From contig JAWQEG010000004.1 of assembly GCA_033782935.1 (NCBI GenBank), positions 1,984,001 to 2,048,000 of the forward strand: DNA of 64,000 nucleotides. The letters are read 5' to 3'. Below, piece after piece: positions 25,501 to 38,423 of the stretch. Numbering within the stretch: position 1 is the first letter of the stretch; the number at the start of each line of letters is the position of its first letter. Under the pieces are notes generated by a model that saw nothing but the letters and a program-made list of their open reading frames with translations, was not told the origin of the DNA and did not search any database. The stretch comes from Petrolisthes cinctipes. Taxonomy: Eukaryota; Arthropoda; Malacostraca; Decapoda; Porcellanidae. The translations under genes were made by a program, and so were the position numbers.

Positions 25501-26392
25501 AATGTTTTCAAAATATAGGCTCAAAACATGCTAAAAATCGATATTTTAAGTGTCTAAAGTCGATATGTGCATGCATCTTCTGTACCCGTTTATATCTCAA
25601 ATTCAGGCTCAAAATACCCGAAAATTCAATATTTTTTGGTCCCAAAAGCGATCTGTACATGCCTACTCCTAGTTAGAGTATTTTCAAAATACAGGCCCAA
25701 AACATGCTGAAAATCGATATTTTAGGTGCCCAAAGTCAATATGTGCATGCATCTTCTGTACCCGTTTATATCTCAAATTCAGGCTCCAAACACCCAAAAA
25801 CTCAATATTTTGGGGTCCCAGAAGCGATCTGTACATGCCTACTCCGTCTTAGAATACTTTCAATATACAGGCCTAAAACATACTGAAAATCGATCTTTTA
25901 GGTGCCCAAAAGTCGATATGTGTATGCATTTTCTGTACCCGTTTATGTCTCAAATTCAGGCTCAAAACACCCGAAAATTCGATATTTCGGGGTCCCAGAA
26001 GCGATCTGTACATGCCTACTCAGATGCAGGCCCAAAACATGCTAAAAATCGATATTTTAGGTACCCAAATTGAACATGTGTATGCATCTTCTCCACTCGT
26101 TTATATCTCAAATTCAACTTCAAAACACCCGAAAATTCGATAATTTTGGGTCCCAGAAGCGTTCTGTACATGTCTAGTCAGTGCTAGAATGTTTTCAAAA
26201 TATAGGCTCAAAACATGCTAAAAATCGATATATTAAGTGTCCAAAGTCATTATGTGCATGCATCGTCTGTACCCGTTTATATCTCAAATTCAGGCTCAAA
26301 ACACGCTAAAATTCGATATTTTTGGGTCCCAGAAGCGATCTGTACATGCCTACTCCTAGTTAGAGTATTTTCAAAATACAGGCCCAAAACAT
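22524..26392 (+). repeat. Super-repeat copy 2, shortened
   Basis: Monomer starts: 22524S, 22671D, 22830, 23006, 23182, 23359S, 23506, 23683, 23859, 24036S, 24183D, 24342, 24518, 24695, 24872S, 25019, 25195D, 25354, 25530, 25706, 25882D, 26041, 26217. It is collinear with 17949-21993 at offset 4575, except that one 176-bp monomer (21131 or its neighbour) is missing, after which the offset is 4399. The tail monomers 21994-22523 are replaced by the trimer block that follows. Confidence 0.92.
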
Positions 26393-27745
26393 GCTGAAAA
26401 TCGATATTTTAGGTGCCCAAAGTCAATATGTGCATGCATCTTCTGTACCCGTTTATATCTCAAATTCAGGCTCAAAACACCTGAAAATTCGGCATTTTTG
26501 GGTCCTAGAAGCGATCTGTACATGCATACTGCTAGTTAGAATGTTTTCAAGATACAGACCCAAAACATGCTCAAAATCGATATTTTAGGTGCCCAAAAAT
26601 CGATATGTGCATGCATCTTTTGTACCCGTTTATATCTCAAATTCAGGCTCAAAACACCCGAAAATTCGATATTTTGGGGTCCATGAAGCGATCTGTACAT
26701 GCCTACTCAGTGCTAGAATGTTTTCAAAATATAGGCCCAAAACATGCTAAAAATCGATATTTTAGGTGCTCAAAGTCGATATCTCAAATTCAGGTCCAAA
26801 ACACCCAAAAACTCGATATTTAGGGGTCCCAGAAGCGATCTGTACCTGCCTACTCAGTTCTAGAATGTTTTCAAAATACAGGACCAAAACGTGCTGAAAA
26901 TCGATATTTTAAGTGTCCAAAGTCGATATGTGCATGCATCTTCTGTACCCGTTTATATCTCAAATTCAGGCTCAAAACACCCGAAAATTCGATATTTTTG
27001 GGTCCTAGAAGCGATCTGTACATCCCTACTCCTAGTTAGAATGTTTTCAAGATACAGACCCAAAACATGCTCAAAATCGATATTTTAGGTGCCCAAAAGT
27101 CGATATGTGCATGCATCTTCTGTACCCGTTTATATCTCAAATTCAGGCTCAAAACACCCAAAAATTCGATATTTTGGGGTCCCAGAAGCGATCTGTACAT
27201 GCCTACTCAGTGCTAGAATGTTTTCAAAATATAGGCCCAAAACATGCTAAAAATCGATATTTTAGGTGCTCAAAGTCGATATCTCAAATTCAGGTCCAAA
27301 ACACCCAAAAATTCGATATTTAGGGGTCCCAGAAGCGATCTGTACATGCCTACTCAGTGCTAGAATGTTTTCAAAATACAGGACCAAAACATGCTGAAAA
27401 TCGATATTTTAAGTGTCCAAAGTCGATATGTGCATGCATCTTCTGTACCCGTTTATATCTCAAATTCAGGCTCAAAACACCCGAAAATTCGATATTTTTG
27501 GGTCCCAGAAGGGATCTGTACATCCCTACTCATAGTTAGAATATTTTCAAGATACAGACCCAAAACATGCTCAAAATCGATATTTTAGGTGCCCAAAAGT
27601 CGATATGTGCATGCATCTTCTGTACCCGTTTATATCTCAAATTCAGGCTCAAAACACCCAAAAATTTGATATTTTGGGGTCCCAGAAGCGATCTGTACAT
27701 GCCTACTGCGTGTTAGAGTATTTTCAATATAGAGGCCCAAAACAT
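26393..27745 (+). repeat. 3-monomer HOR (500 bp) in two copies
   Basis: Monomer starts: 26393, then 26569, 26746S, 26893, then 27069, 27246S, 27393, then 27569. The 177+147+176 trimer repeats at exactly 500 bp. The S members carry GTGCTCAAAG and GATATTTAGGGG. The same trimer order is seen singly at 13198-13697, 35530-36029 and 37570-38069. Confidence 0.9.
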
Positions 27746-29945
27746 ACTGAAAATCGATCTTTTAGGTGCCCAAAAGTCGATATGTGCATGCATCTTCTGT
27801 ACCCGTTTATATCTCAAATTCATGCTCAAAACACCCGAAAATTCGATATTGTGGGGTCCCAAAAGCGATCTGTACATGCCTACTCAGATGTAGGCCCAAA
27901 ACATGCTAAAAATCGATATTTTAGGTACCCAAATTGAACACGTGTATGCATCTTCTGCACTCGTTTATATCTCAAATTCAACCTCAAAACACCCGAAAAT
28001 TAGATAATTTTGGGTCCCAGAAACGATCTGTACATGTCTAGTCAGTGCTAGAATGTTTTCAAAATATAGGCTCAAAACATGCTAAAAATCGATATTTTAA
28101 GTGTCCAAAGTCGATATGTGCATGCATCATCTGTACCCGTTTATATCTCAAATTCAGGCTCAAAACACCCGAAAATTCGGAATTTTTGGGTCCTAGAAGC
28201 GATCTCTACATCCCTACTCCTAGTTAGAATGTTTTCAAGATACAGACCCAAAACATGCTCAAAATCGATATTTTAGGTGCCCAAAAGTCGATATGTGCAT
28301 GCATCTTCTGTACCCGTTTATATCTCAAATTCAGGCTCAAAACACCCGAAAATTCGATATTTTGGGGTCCCAGAAGCGATGTGTACATACCTACTCAGTG
28401 CTAGAATATTTTCAAAATATAGGCCCAAAACATGCTAAAAATCGATATTTTATGTGACCAAAGTCGATATTTCAAATTCAGACCCAAAACACCCGAAAAT
28501 TCGATATTTTGGGGTCCCGGAAGCGAACTGTACATGCCTACTCCGTATTAGAGTATTTTCAAAATACAGGCCCAAAACATACTGAAAATCGATCTTTTAG
28601 GTGCCCAAATGTCGATATGTGCATGCATCTTCTGTACCCGTTTATATCTCAAATTCAGGCTCCAAACACCCAAAAACTCGATATTTTGGGGTCCCAGAAG
28701 CGATCTGTACATGCCTACTCAGTGCTAGAATATTTTCAAAATACAGGCCAAAAACGTGCTGAAAATCGTTATTTTAAGTGTATAAAGTCGATATGTTCAT
28801 GCATCTTCTGTACCCATTTATATCTCAAATTCAGGCTCAAAACACCCGAAAATTTTGTATTTTTGGGTCCCAGAAGCGATCTGTACATCCTTACTCCTAG
28901 TTAGAATGTTTTTAAGATACAGACCCAAAACATGCTGAAAATCGATATTTTAGGTGCCCAAATGTCGATATGTGCATGCATCTTCTGTACCCGTATATAT
29001 CTCAAATTCAGACTCAAAACACCCGAAAATTCAATATTTTGGGGTCCCAGAAGCGATCTGTACATGCCTACTCAGTGCTAGAATATTTTCAAAATATAGG
29101 CCTAAAACATGCTAAAAATCGATATTTTTGGTGCCCAAAGTCGATATCTCAAATTCAGGCCAAAAACACCCAAAAATTCGATATTTTGGGGTCCCAGAAG
29201 CGATCTGTACATGCCTGCTCCGTGTTAGAGTACTTTCAATATACAGGCCTAAAACATACTGAAAATCGATCTTTTAGGTGCCCAAAAGTCGATATGTGTA
29301 TGCATTTTCTGTACCCGTTTATATCTCAAATTCAGGCTCAAAACACCCGAAAATTCGATATTTTGGGGTCCCAGAAGCGATCTGTACATGCCTACTCAGA
29401 TGCAGGCCCAAAACATGCTAAAAATCGATATTTTAGGTACCCAAATTAAACATGTGCATGCATCTTCTGTACCCGTTTATATCTCAAATTCAGGCTCAAA
29501 ACACTTTAAAATTCGATATTTTTGGGTCCCAGAAGTGATCTGTACATGCCTATTCCTAGTTAGAGTATTTTCAAAATACAGGCCCAAAACATGCTGAAAA
29601 TCGATATTTTAGGTGCCCAAAGTCAATATGTGCATGCATCTTCTGTACCCGTTTATATCTCAAATTCAGGCTCAAAACACCTGAAAATTCGGCATTTTTG
29701 GGTCCTTGAAGCGATCTGTACATGCCTACTCCTAGTTAGAATGTTTTCAAGATACAGACCCAAAACATGCTCAAAATCGATATTTTAGGTGCCCAAAAGT
29801 CGATATGTGCATGCATCTTCTGTACCCGTTTATATCTCAAATTCAGGCTCAAAACACCCGGAAATTCGATATTTTGGGGTCCCAGAAGCGATCTGTACAT
29901 GCCTACTCAGTGCTAGAATGTTTTCAAAATATAGGCCCAAAACAT
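27746..29945 (+). repeat. Super-repeat copy 3: head section
   Basis: Monomer starts: 27746D, 27905, 28081, 28257, 28434S, 28581, 28758, 28934, 29111S, 29258D, 29417, 29593, 29769. It is collinear with 22671-24871 (offset 5075) and with 31457-33656 (offset 3711). The leading S monomer is absent: the D monomer follows a full-length monomer (27569) that acquired the ACTGCGTGTTAGAG end. Confidence 0.9.
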
Positions 29946-31309
29946 GCTAAAAATCGATATTTTAGGTGCTCAAAGTCGATATCTCAAATTCAGGTCCAAA
30001 ACACCCAAAAATTCGATATTTAGGGGTCCCAGAAGCGATCTGTACATGCCTACTCAGTGCTAGAATGTTTTCAAAATACAGGACCAAAACATGCTGAAAA
30101 TCGATATTTTAAGTGTCCAAAGTCGATATGTGCATGCATCTTCTGTACCCGTTTATATCTCAAATTCAGGCTCAAAACACCCGAAAATTCGATATTTTTG
30201 GGTCCCAGAAGGGATCTGTACATCCCTACTCATAGTTAGAATATTTTCAAGATACAGACCCAAAACATGCTCAAAATCGATATTTTAGGTGCCCAAAAGT
30301 CGATATGTGCATGCATCTTCTGTACCCGTTTATATCTCAAATTCAGGCTCAAAACACCCAAAAATTTGATATTTTGGGGTCCCAGAAGCGATCTGTACAT
30401 GCCTACTCAGATGCATGCCCAAAACAGGCTGAAAATTGATATTTTAGGTGCCTAAAGTCAACATGTGTATGCATCTTCTGCACTCGTTTATATCTCAAAT
30501 TCAACCTCAAAACACCCGAAAATTTGATAATTTTGGGTCCTAGAAGCGATCTGTACATGTCTAGTCAGTAATAGAATGTTTTCAAAATATAGGCTCAAAA
30601 CATGCTAAAAATCGATATTTTAAGTGTCTAAAGTCGATATGTGCATGCATCTTCTGTACCCGTTTATATCTCAAATTCAGGCTCAAAATACCCGAAAATT
30701 CAATATTTTTTGGTCCCAGAAGCGATCTGTACAAGCCTACTCCTAGTTAGAGTATTTTCAAAATACAGAACCAAAACATGCTGAAAATCGATATTTTAGG
30801 TGCCCAAAGTCAATATCTGCATGCATCTTCTGTACCCGTTTATATCTCAAATTCAGGCTCCAAACACCCAAAAACTCGATATTTTGGGGTCCCAGAAGCG
30901 ATCTGTACATGCCTACTCAGTGCTAGAATGTTTTCAAAATACAGGCCAAAAACGTGCTGAAAATCGATATTTTAATTGTCCGAAGTCGATATGTGCATTC
31001 ATCTTCTGTACCCGTTTATATCTCAAATTCAGTCTCAAAACACCCGAAAATTCGGTATTTTTGGGTCCCAGAAGCGATCTGTACATCCCTACTCCTAGTT
31101 AGAATGTTTTGAAGATACAGACCCAAAACATGCTCAAAATCGATATTTTAGGTGCCCAAAAGTCGATATGTGCATGCATCTTCTGTACCCGTTTATATCT
31201 CAAATTCAGGCTCAAAACATCCGAAAATTCGATATTTTGGGGTCCCAGAAGCGATCTGTACATGCCTACTCAGTGCTAGAATGTTTTCAAAATATAGGCC
31301 CCAAAACAT
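29946..31309 (+). repeat. Super-repeat copy 3: HOR segment and tail
   Basis: Monomer starts: 29946S, 30093, 30269D, 30428, 30604, 30780, 30956, 31132. It matches 16585-17948 in order (S, full, D, full x5), including the ACAGGCTG junction and the extra C in the last monomer. It shares GGGATCTG and CTCATAGTTAG with 27393, and TTTGATATTTTGGGG with 27569, so this copy is a mosaic. Confidence 0.88.
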
Positions 31310-34300
31310 GCTAAAAATCGATATTTTAGGTGCCCAAAGTCGATATCTCAAATTCAGGCCAAAAACACCCAAAAATTCGATATTTTGGGGCCCCAGAAGC
31401 GATCTGTACATGCCTACTGCGTGTTAGAGTATTTTCAATATAGAGGCCCAAAACATACTGAAAATCGATCTTTTAGGTGCCCAAAAGTCGATATGTGCAT
31501 GCATCTTCTGTACCCGTTTATATCTCAAATTCATGCTCAAAACACCCGAAAATTCGATATTGTGGGGTCCCAAAAGCGATCTGTACATGCCTACTCAGAT
31601 GTAGGCCCAAAACATGCTAAAAATCGATATTTTAGGTACCCAAATTGAACACGTGTATGCATCTTCTGCACTCGTTTATATCTCAAATTCAACCTCAAAA
31701 CCCCCGAAAATTAGATAATTTTGGGTCCCAGAAACGATCTGTACATGTCTAGTCAGTGCTAGAATGTTTTCAAAATATAGGCTCAAAACATGCTAAAAAT
31801 CGATATTTTAAGTGTCCAAAGTCGATATGTGCATGCATCATCTGTACCCGTTTATATCTCAAATTCAGGCTCAAAACACCCGAAAATTCGGAATTTTTGG
31901 GTCCTAGAAGCGATCTCTACATCCCTACTCCTAGTTAGAATGTTTTCAAGATACAGACCCAAAACATGCTCAAAATCGATATTTTAGGTGCCCAAAAGTC
32001 GATATGTGCATGCATCTTCTGTACCCGTTTATATCTCAAATTCAGGCTCAAAACACCCGAAAATTCGATATTTTGGGGTCCCAGAAGCGATGTGTACATA
32101 CCTACTCAGTGCTAGAATATTTTCAAAATATAGGCCCAAAACATGCTAAAAATCGATATTTTATGTGACCAAAGTCGATATTTCAAATTCAGACCCAAAA
32201 CACCCGAAAATTCGATATTTTGGGGTCCCGGAAGCGAACTGTACATGCCTACTCCGTATTAGAGTATTTTCAAAATACAGGCCCAAAACATACTGAAAAT
32301 CGATCTTTTAGGTGCCCAAATGTCGATATGTGCATGCATCTTCTGTACCCGTTTATATCTCAAATTCAGGCTCCAAACACCCAAAAACTCGATATTTTGG
32401 GGTCCCAGAAGCGATCTGTACATGCCTACTCAGTGCTAGAATATTTTCAAAATACAGGCCAAAAACGTGCTGAAAATCGTTATTTTAAGTGTATAAAGTC
32501 GATATGTTCATGCATCTTCTGTACCCATTTATATCTCAAATTCAGGCTCAAAACACCCGAAAATTTTGTATTTTTGGGTCCCAGAAGCGATCTGTACATC
32601 CTTACTCCTAGTTAGAATGTTTTTAAGATACAGACCCAAAACATGCTCAAAATCGATATTTTAGGTGCCCAAATGTCGATATGTGCATGCATCTTCTGTA
32701 CCCGTATATATCTCAAATTCAGACTCAAAACACCCGAAAATTCAATATTTTGGGGTCCCAGAAGCGATCTGTACATGCCTACTCAGTGCTAGAATATTTT
32801 CAAAATATAGGCCTAAAACATGCTAAAAATCGATATTTTTGGTGCCCAAAGTCGATATCTCAAATTCAGGCCAAAAACACCCAAAAATTCGATATTTTGG
32901 GGTCCCAGAAGCGATCTGTACATGCCTGCTCCGTGTTAGAGTACTTTCAATATACAGGCCTAAAACATACTGAAAATCGATCTTTTAGTTGCCCAAAAGT
33001 CGATATGTGTATGCATTTTCTGTACCCGTTTATATCTCAAATTCAGGCTCAAAACACCCGAAAATTCGATATTTTGGGGTCCCAGAAGCGATCTGTACAT
33101 GCCTACTCAGATGCAGGCCCAAAACATGCTAAAAATCGATATTTTAGGTACCCAAATTAAACATGTGCATGCATCTTCTGTACCCGTTTATATCTCAAAT
33201 TCAGGCTCAAAACACTTTAAAATTCGATATTTTTGGGTCCCAGAAGTGATCTGTACATGCCTATTCCTAGTTAGAGTATTTTCAAAATACAGGCCCAAAA
33301 CATGCTGAAAATCGATATTTTAGGTGCCCAAAGTCAATATGTGCATGCATCTTCTGTACCCGTTTATATCTCAAATTCAGGCTCAAAACACCTGAAAATT
33401 CGGCATTTTTGGGTCCTTGAAGCGATCTGTACATGCCTACTCCTAGTTAGAATGTTTTCAAGATACAGACCCAAAACATGCTCAAAATCGACATTTTAGG
33501 TGCCCAAAAGTCGATATGTGCATGCATCTTCTGTACCCGTTTATATCTCAAATTCAGGCTCAAAACACCCGGAAATTCGATATTTTGGGGTCCCAGAAGC
33601 GATCTGTACAAGCCTACTCAGTGCTAGAATGTTTTCAAAATATAGGCCCAAAACATGCTAAAAATCGATATTTTAGGTGCTCAAAGTCGATATCTCAAAT
33701 TCAGGTCCAAAACACCCAAAAACTCGATATTTTTGGGTCCCAAAAGCGATCTGTACATGCGTACTCAGTGCTAGAATGTTTTAAAAATACAGGACCAAAA
33801 AGTGCTGAAAATCGATATTTTCAGTGTCCAAAGTCGATATGTGCATGCATCTTCTGTACCCGTTTATATCTCAAATTCAGGCTCAAAACACCCGAAAATT
33901 CAATATTTTTGGGTCCCAGAAGCGATCTGTACATCCCTACTCCTAGTTAGAATGTTTTCAAGATACAGACCCAAAACATGCTCAAAATCGATATTTTAGG
34001 TGCCCAAAAGTCGATATGTGCATGCATCTTGTGTACCCGTTTATATCTCAAATTCAGGCTCAAAACACCCGAAAATTCGATATTTTTGGGTCCCAGAAGC
34101 GATCTGTACATGCCTACTCAGATGCATGCCCAAAACAGGCTGAAAATTGATGTTTTAGGTGCCTAAAGCCAACATGTGTATGCATCTTCTGCACTCGTTT
34201 ATATCTCAAATTCAACCTCAAAACACCCGAAAATTTGATAATTTTGGGTCCTAGAAGCGATCTGTACATGTCTAGTCAGTAATAGAATGTTTTCAAAATA

Positions 34301-34490
34301 TAGGCTCAAAACATGCTAAAAATCGATATTTTAAGTGTCTAAAGTCGATATGTGCATGCATCTTCTGTACCCGTTTATATCTCAAATTCAGGCTCAAAAT
34401 ACCCGAAAATTCAATATTTTTTGGTACCAAAAGCGATCTGTACATGCCTACTCCTAGTTAGAGTATTTTCAAAATACAGGCCCAAAACAT
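31310..34490 (+). repeat. Super-repeat copy 4: head section
   Basis: Monomer starts: 31310S, 31457D, 31616, 31792, 31968, 32145S, 32292, 32469, 32645, 32822S, 32969D, 33128, 33304, 33480, 33657S, 33804, 33980D, 34139, 34315. It is collinear with 22524 onward at offset 8786 (8785 after the T run near 33400). Confidence 0.92.
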
Positions 34491-36530
34491 GCTGAAAATC
34501 GATATTTTAGGTGCCCAAAGTCAATATGTGCATGCATCTTCTGTACCCGTTTATATCTCAAATTCAGGCTCAAAACACCCGAAAATTAGAGATTTTGGGG
34601 TCCCAGAAGCGATCTGTACATGCCTACTCCTAGTTAGAGTATTTTCAAAATACAGGCCCAAAACATGCTGAAAATCGATATTTTAGGTGCCCAAAGTCAA
34701 TATGTGCATGCATCTTCTGTACCCGTTTATATCTCAAATTCAGGCTCCAAACACCCAAAAACTCAATATTTTGGGGTCCCAGAAGCGATCTGTACATGCC
34801 TACTCCGTCTTAGAATACTTTCAATATACAGGCCTAAAACATACTGAAAATCGATCTTTTAGGTGCCCAAAAGTCGATATGTGTATGCATTTTCTGTACC
34901 CGTTTATGTCTCAAATTCAGGCTCAAAACACCCGAAAATTCGATATTTCGGGGTCCCAGAAGCGATCTGTACATGCCTACTCAGATGCAGGCCCAAAACA
35001 TGCTAAAAATCGATATTTTAGGTACCCAAATTGAACATGTGTATGCATCTTCTCCACTCGTTTATATCTCAAATTCAACTTCAAAACACCCGAAAATTCG
35101 ATAATTTTGGGTCCCAGAAGCGTTCTGTACATGTCTAGTCAGTGCTAGAATGTTTTCAAAATATAGGCTCAAAACATGCTAAAAATCGATATATTAAGTG
35201 TCCAAAGTCATTATGTGCATGCATCGTCTGTACCCGTTTATATCTCAAATTCAGGCTCAAAACACGCTAAAATTCGATATTTTTGGGTCCCAGAAGCGAT
35301 CTGTACATGCCTACTCCTAGTTAGAGTATTTTCAAAATACAGGCCCAAAACATGCTGAAAATCGATATTTTAGGTGCCCAAAGTCAATATGTGCATGCAT
35401 CTTCTGTACCCGTTTATATCTCAAATTCAGGCTCAAAACACCTGAAAATTCGGCATTTTTGGGTCCTAGAAGCGATCTGTACATGCATACTGCTAGTTAG
35501 AATGTTTTCAAGATACAGACCCAAAACATGCTCAAAATCGATATTTTAGGTGCCCAAAAATCGATATGTGCATGCATCTTTTGTACCCGTTTATATCTCA
35601 AATTCAGGCTCAAAACACCCGAAAATTCGATATTTTGGGGTCCATGAAGCGATCTGTACATGCCTACTCAGTGCTAGAATGTTTTCAAAATATAGGCCCA
35701 AAACATGCTAAAAATCGATATTTTAGGTGCTCAAAGTCGATATCTCAAATTCAGGTCCAAAACACCCAAAAACTCGATATTTAGGGGTCCCAGAAGCGAT
35801 CTGTACCTTCCTACTCAGTTCTAGAATGTTTTCAAAATACAGGACCAAAACGTGCTGAAAATCGATATTTTAAGTGTCCAAAGTCGATATGTGCATGCAT
35901 CTTCTGTACCCGTTTATATCTCAAATTCAGGCTCAAAACACCCGAAAATTCGATATTTTTGGGTCCCAGAAGCGATCTGTACATCCCTACTCCTAGTTAG
36001 AATGTTTTCAAGATACAGACCCAAAACATGCTCAAAATCGATATTTTAGGTGCCCAAAAGTCGATATGTGCATGCATCTTCTGTACCCGTTTATATCTCA
36101 AATTCAGGCTCAAAACACCCAAAAATTCGATATTTTGGGGTCCCAGAAGCGATCTGTACATGCCTACTCAGTGCTAGAATATTTTCAAAATATTGGCCCA
36201 AAACATTCTAAAAATCGATATTTTAGGTGCCCAAAGTCGATATCTCAAATTCAGGTCGAAAACACCCAAAAAACTCGATATTTTGGGGTCCCAGAAGCAA
36301 TCTGTACATGCCTACTCAGTGCTAGAATGTTTTCAAAATACAGGCCCAAAACATGCTGTAAATCGATATTTTAAGTGTCCAAAGTCGATATGTGCATGAA
36401 TCTTCTGTATCCGTTTATATCTCAAATTCAGGCTCAAAACACCCGAAAATTCGGTATTTTTGGGTCCCAGAAGCGATCTGTACATGCCTACTCCTAGCTA
36501 GAGTATTTTCAAAATACAGGCCCAAAACAT
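34491..36530 (+). repeat. 2040-bp tandem duplication, copy 1
   Basis: Monomer starts: 34491, 34667, 34843D, 35002, 35178, 35354, 35530, 35707S, 35854, 36030, 36207S, 36355. Markers: GATATTTCGGGG in the D monomer, GCATCGTCTG and GATATATTAAG in 35178, GCATACTGCTAG in 35354, and GGTCCATGAAGC in 35530. It is also collinear with 25706-27245 (offset 8961). Confidence 0.92.
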
Positions 36531-38423
36531 GCTGAAAATCGATATTTTAGGTGCCCAAAGTCAATATGTGCATGCATCTTCTGTACCCGTTTATATCTCA
36601 AATTCAGGCTCAAAACACCCGAAAATTCGAGATTTTGGGGTCCCAGAAGCGATCTGTACATGCCTATTCCTAGTTAGAGTATTTTCAAAATACAGGCCCA
36701 AAACATGCTGAAAATCGATATTTTAGGTGCCCAAAGTCAATATGTGCATGCATTTTCTGTACCCGTTTATATCTCAAATTCAGGCTCCAAACACCCAAAA
36801 ACTCGATATTTTGGGGTCCCAGAAGCGATCTGTACATGCCTACTCCGTCTTAGAATACTTTCAATATACAGGCCTAAAACATATTGAAAATCGATCTTTT
36901 AGGTGCCCAAAAGTCGATATGTGTATGCATTTTCTGTACCCGTTTATGTCTCAAATTCAGGCTCAAAACACCCGAAAATTCGATATTTCGGGGTCCCAGA
37001 AGCGATCTGTACATACCTACTCAGATGCAGGCCCAAAACATGCTAAAAATCGATATTTTAGGTACCCAAATTGAACATGTGTATGCATCTTCTCCACTCT
37101 TTTATATCTCAAATTCAACTTCAAAACACCCGAAAATTCGATAATTTTGGGTCCCAGAAGCGTTCTGTACATGTCTAGTCAGTGCTAGAATGTTTTCAAA
37201 ATATAGGCTCAAAACATGCTAAAAATCGATATATTAAGTGTCCAAAGTCATTATGTGCATGCATCGTCTGTACCCGTTTATATCTCAAATTCAGGCTCAA
37301 AACACGCTAAAATTCGATATTTTTGGGTCCCAGAAGCGATCTGTACATGCCTACTCCTAGTTAGAGTATTTTCAAAATACAGGCCCAAAACATGCTGAAA
37401 ATCGATATTTTAGGTGCAAAAAGTCAATATATGCATGCATCTTCTGTACCCGTTTATATCTCAAATTCAGGCTCAAAACACCTGAAAATTCGGCATTTTT
37501 GGGTCCTAGAAGCGATCTGTACATGCATACTGCTAGTTAGAATGTTTTCAAGATACAGACCCAAAACATGCTCAAAATCGATATTTTAGGTGCCCAAAAA
37601 TCGATATGTGCATGCATCTTTTGTACCCGTTTATATCTCAAATTCAGGCTCAAAACACCCGAAAATTCGATATTTTGGGGTCCATGAAGCGATCTGTACA
37701 TGCCTACTCAGTGCTAGAATGTTTTCAAAATATAGGCCCAAAACATGCTAAAAATCGATATTTTAGGTGCTCATAGTCGATATCTCAAATTCAGGTCCAA
37801 AACACCCAAAAACTCGATATTTAGGGGTCCCAGAAGCGATCTGTACATGCCTACTCAGTGGTAGAATGTTTTCAAAATACAGGACCAAAACGTGCTGAAA
37901 ATCGATATTTTAAGTGTCCAAAGTCGATATGTGCATGCATCTTCTGTACCCGTTTATATCTCAAATTCAGGCTCAAAACACCCGAAAATTCGATATTTTT
38001 GGGTCCCAGAAGCGATCTGTACATCCCTACTCCTAGTTAGAATGTTTTCAAGATACAGACCCAAAACATGCTCAAAATCGATATTTTAGGTGCCCAAAAG
38101 TCGATATGTGCATGCATCTTCTGTACCCGTTTATATCTCAAATTCAGGTCGAAAACACCCAAAAAACTCGATATTTTGGGGTCCCAGAAGCAATCTGTAC
38201 ATGCCTACTCAGTGCTAGAATGTTTTCAAAATACAGGACCAAAACGTGCTGTAAATCGATATTTTAAGTGTCCAAAGTCGATATGTGCATGAATCTTCTG
38301 TATCCGTTTATATCTCAAATTCAGGCTCAAAACACCCGAAAATTCGGTATTTTTGGGTCCCAGAAGCGATCTGTACATGCCTACTCCTAGTTAGAGTATT
38401 TTCAAAATACAGGCCCAAAACAT
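36531..38423 (+). repeat. 2040-bp tandem duplication, copy 2, one S monomer lost
   Basis: Monomer starts: 36531, 36707, 36883D, 37042, 37218, 37394, 37570, 37747S, 37894, 38070, 38248. The offset from copy 1 is 2040 up to 38070. The monomer at 38070 (178 bp) has the A half of 36030 and the B half of 36207S (GGTCGAAAACACCC), so a 147-bp unit was removed and the offset becomes 1893. Confidence 0.92.
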
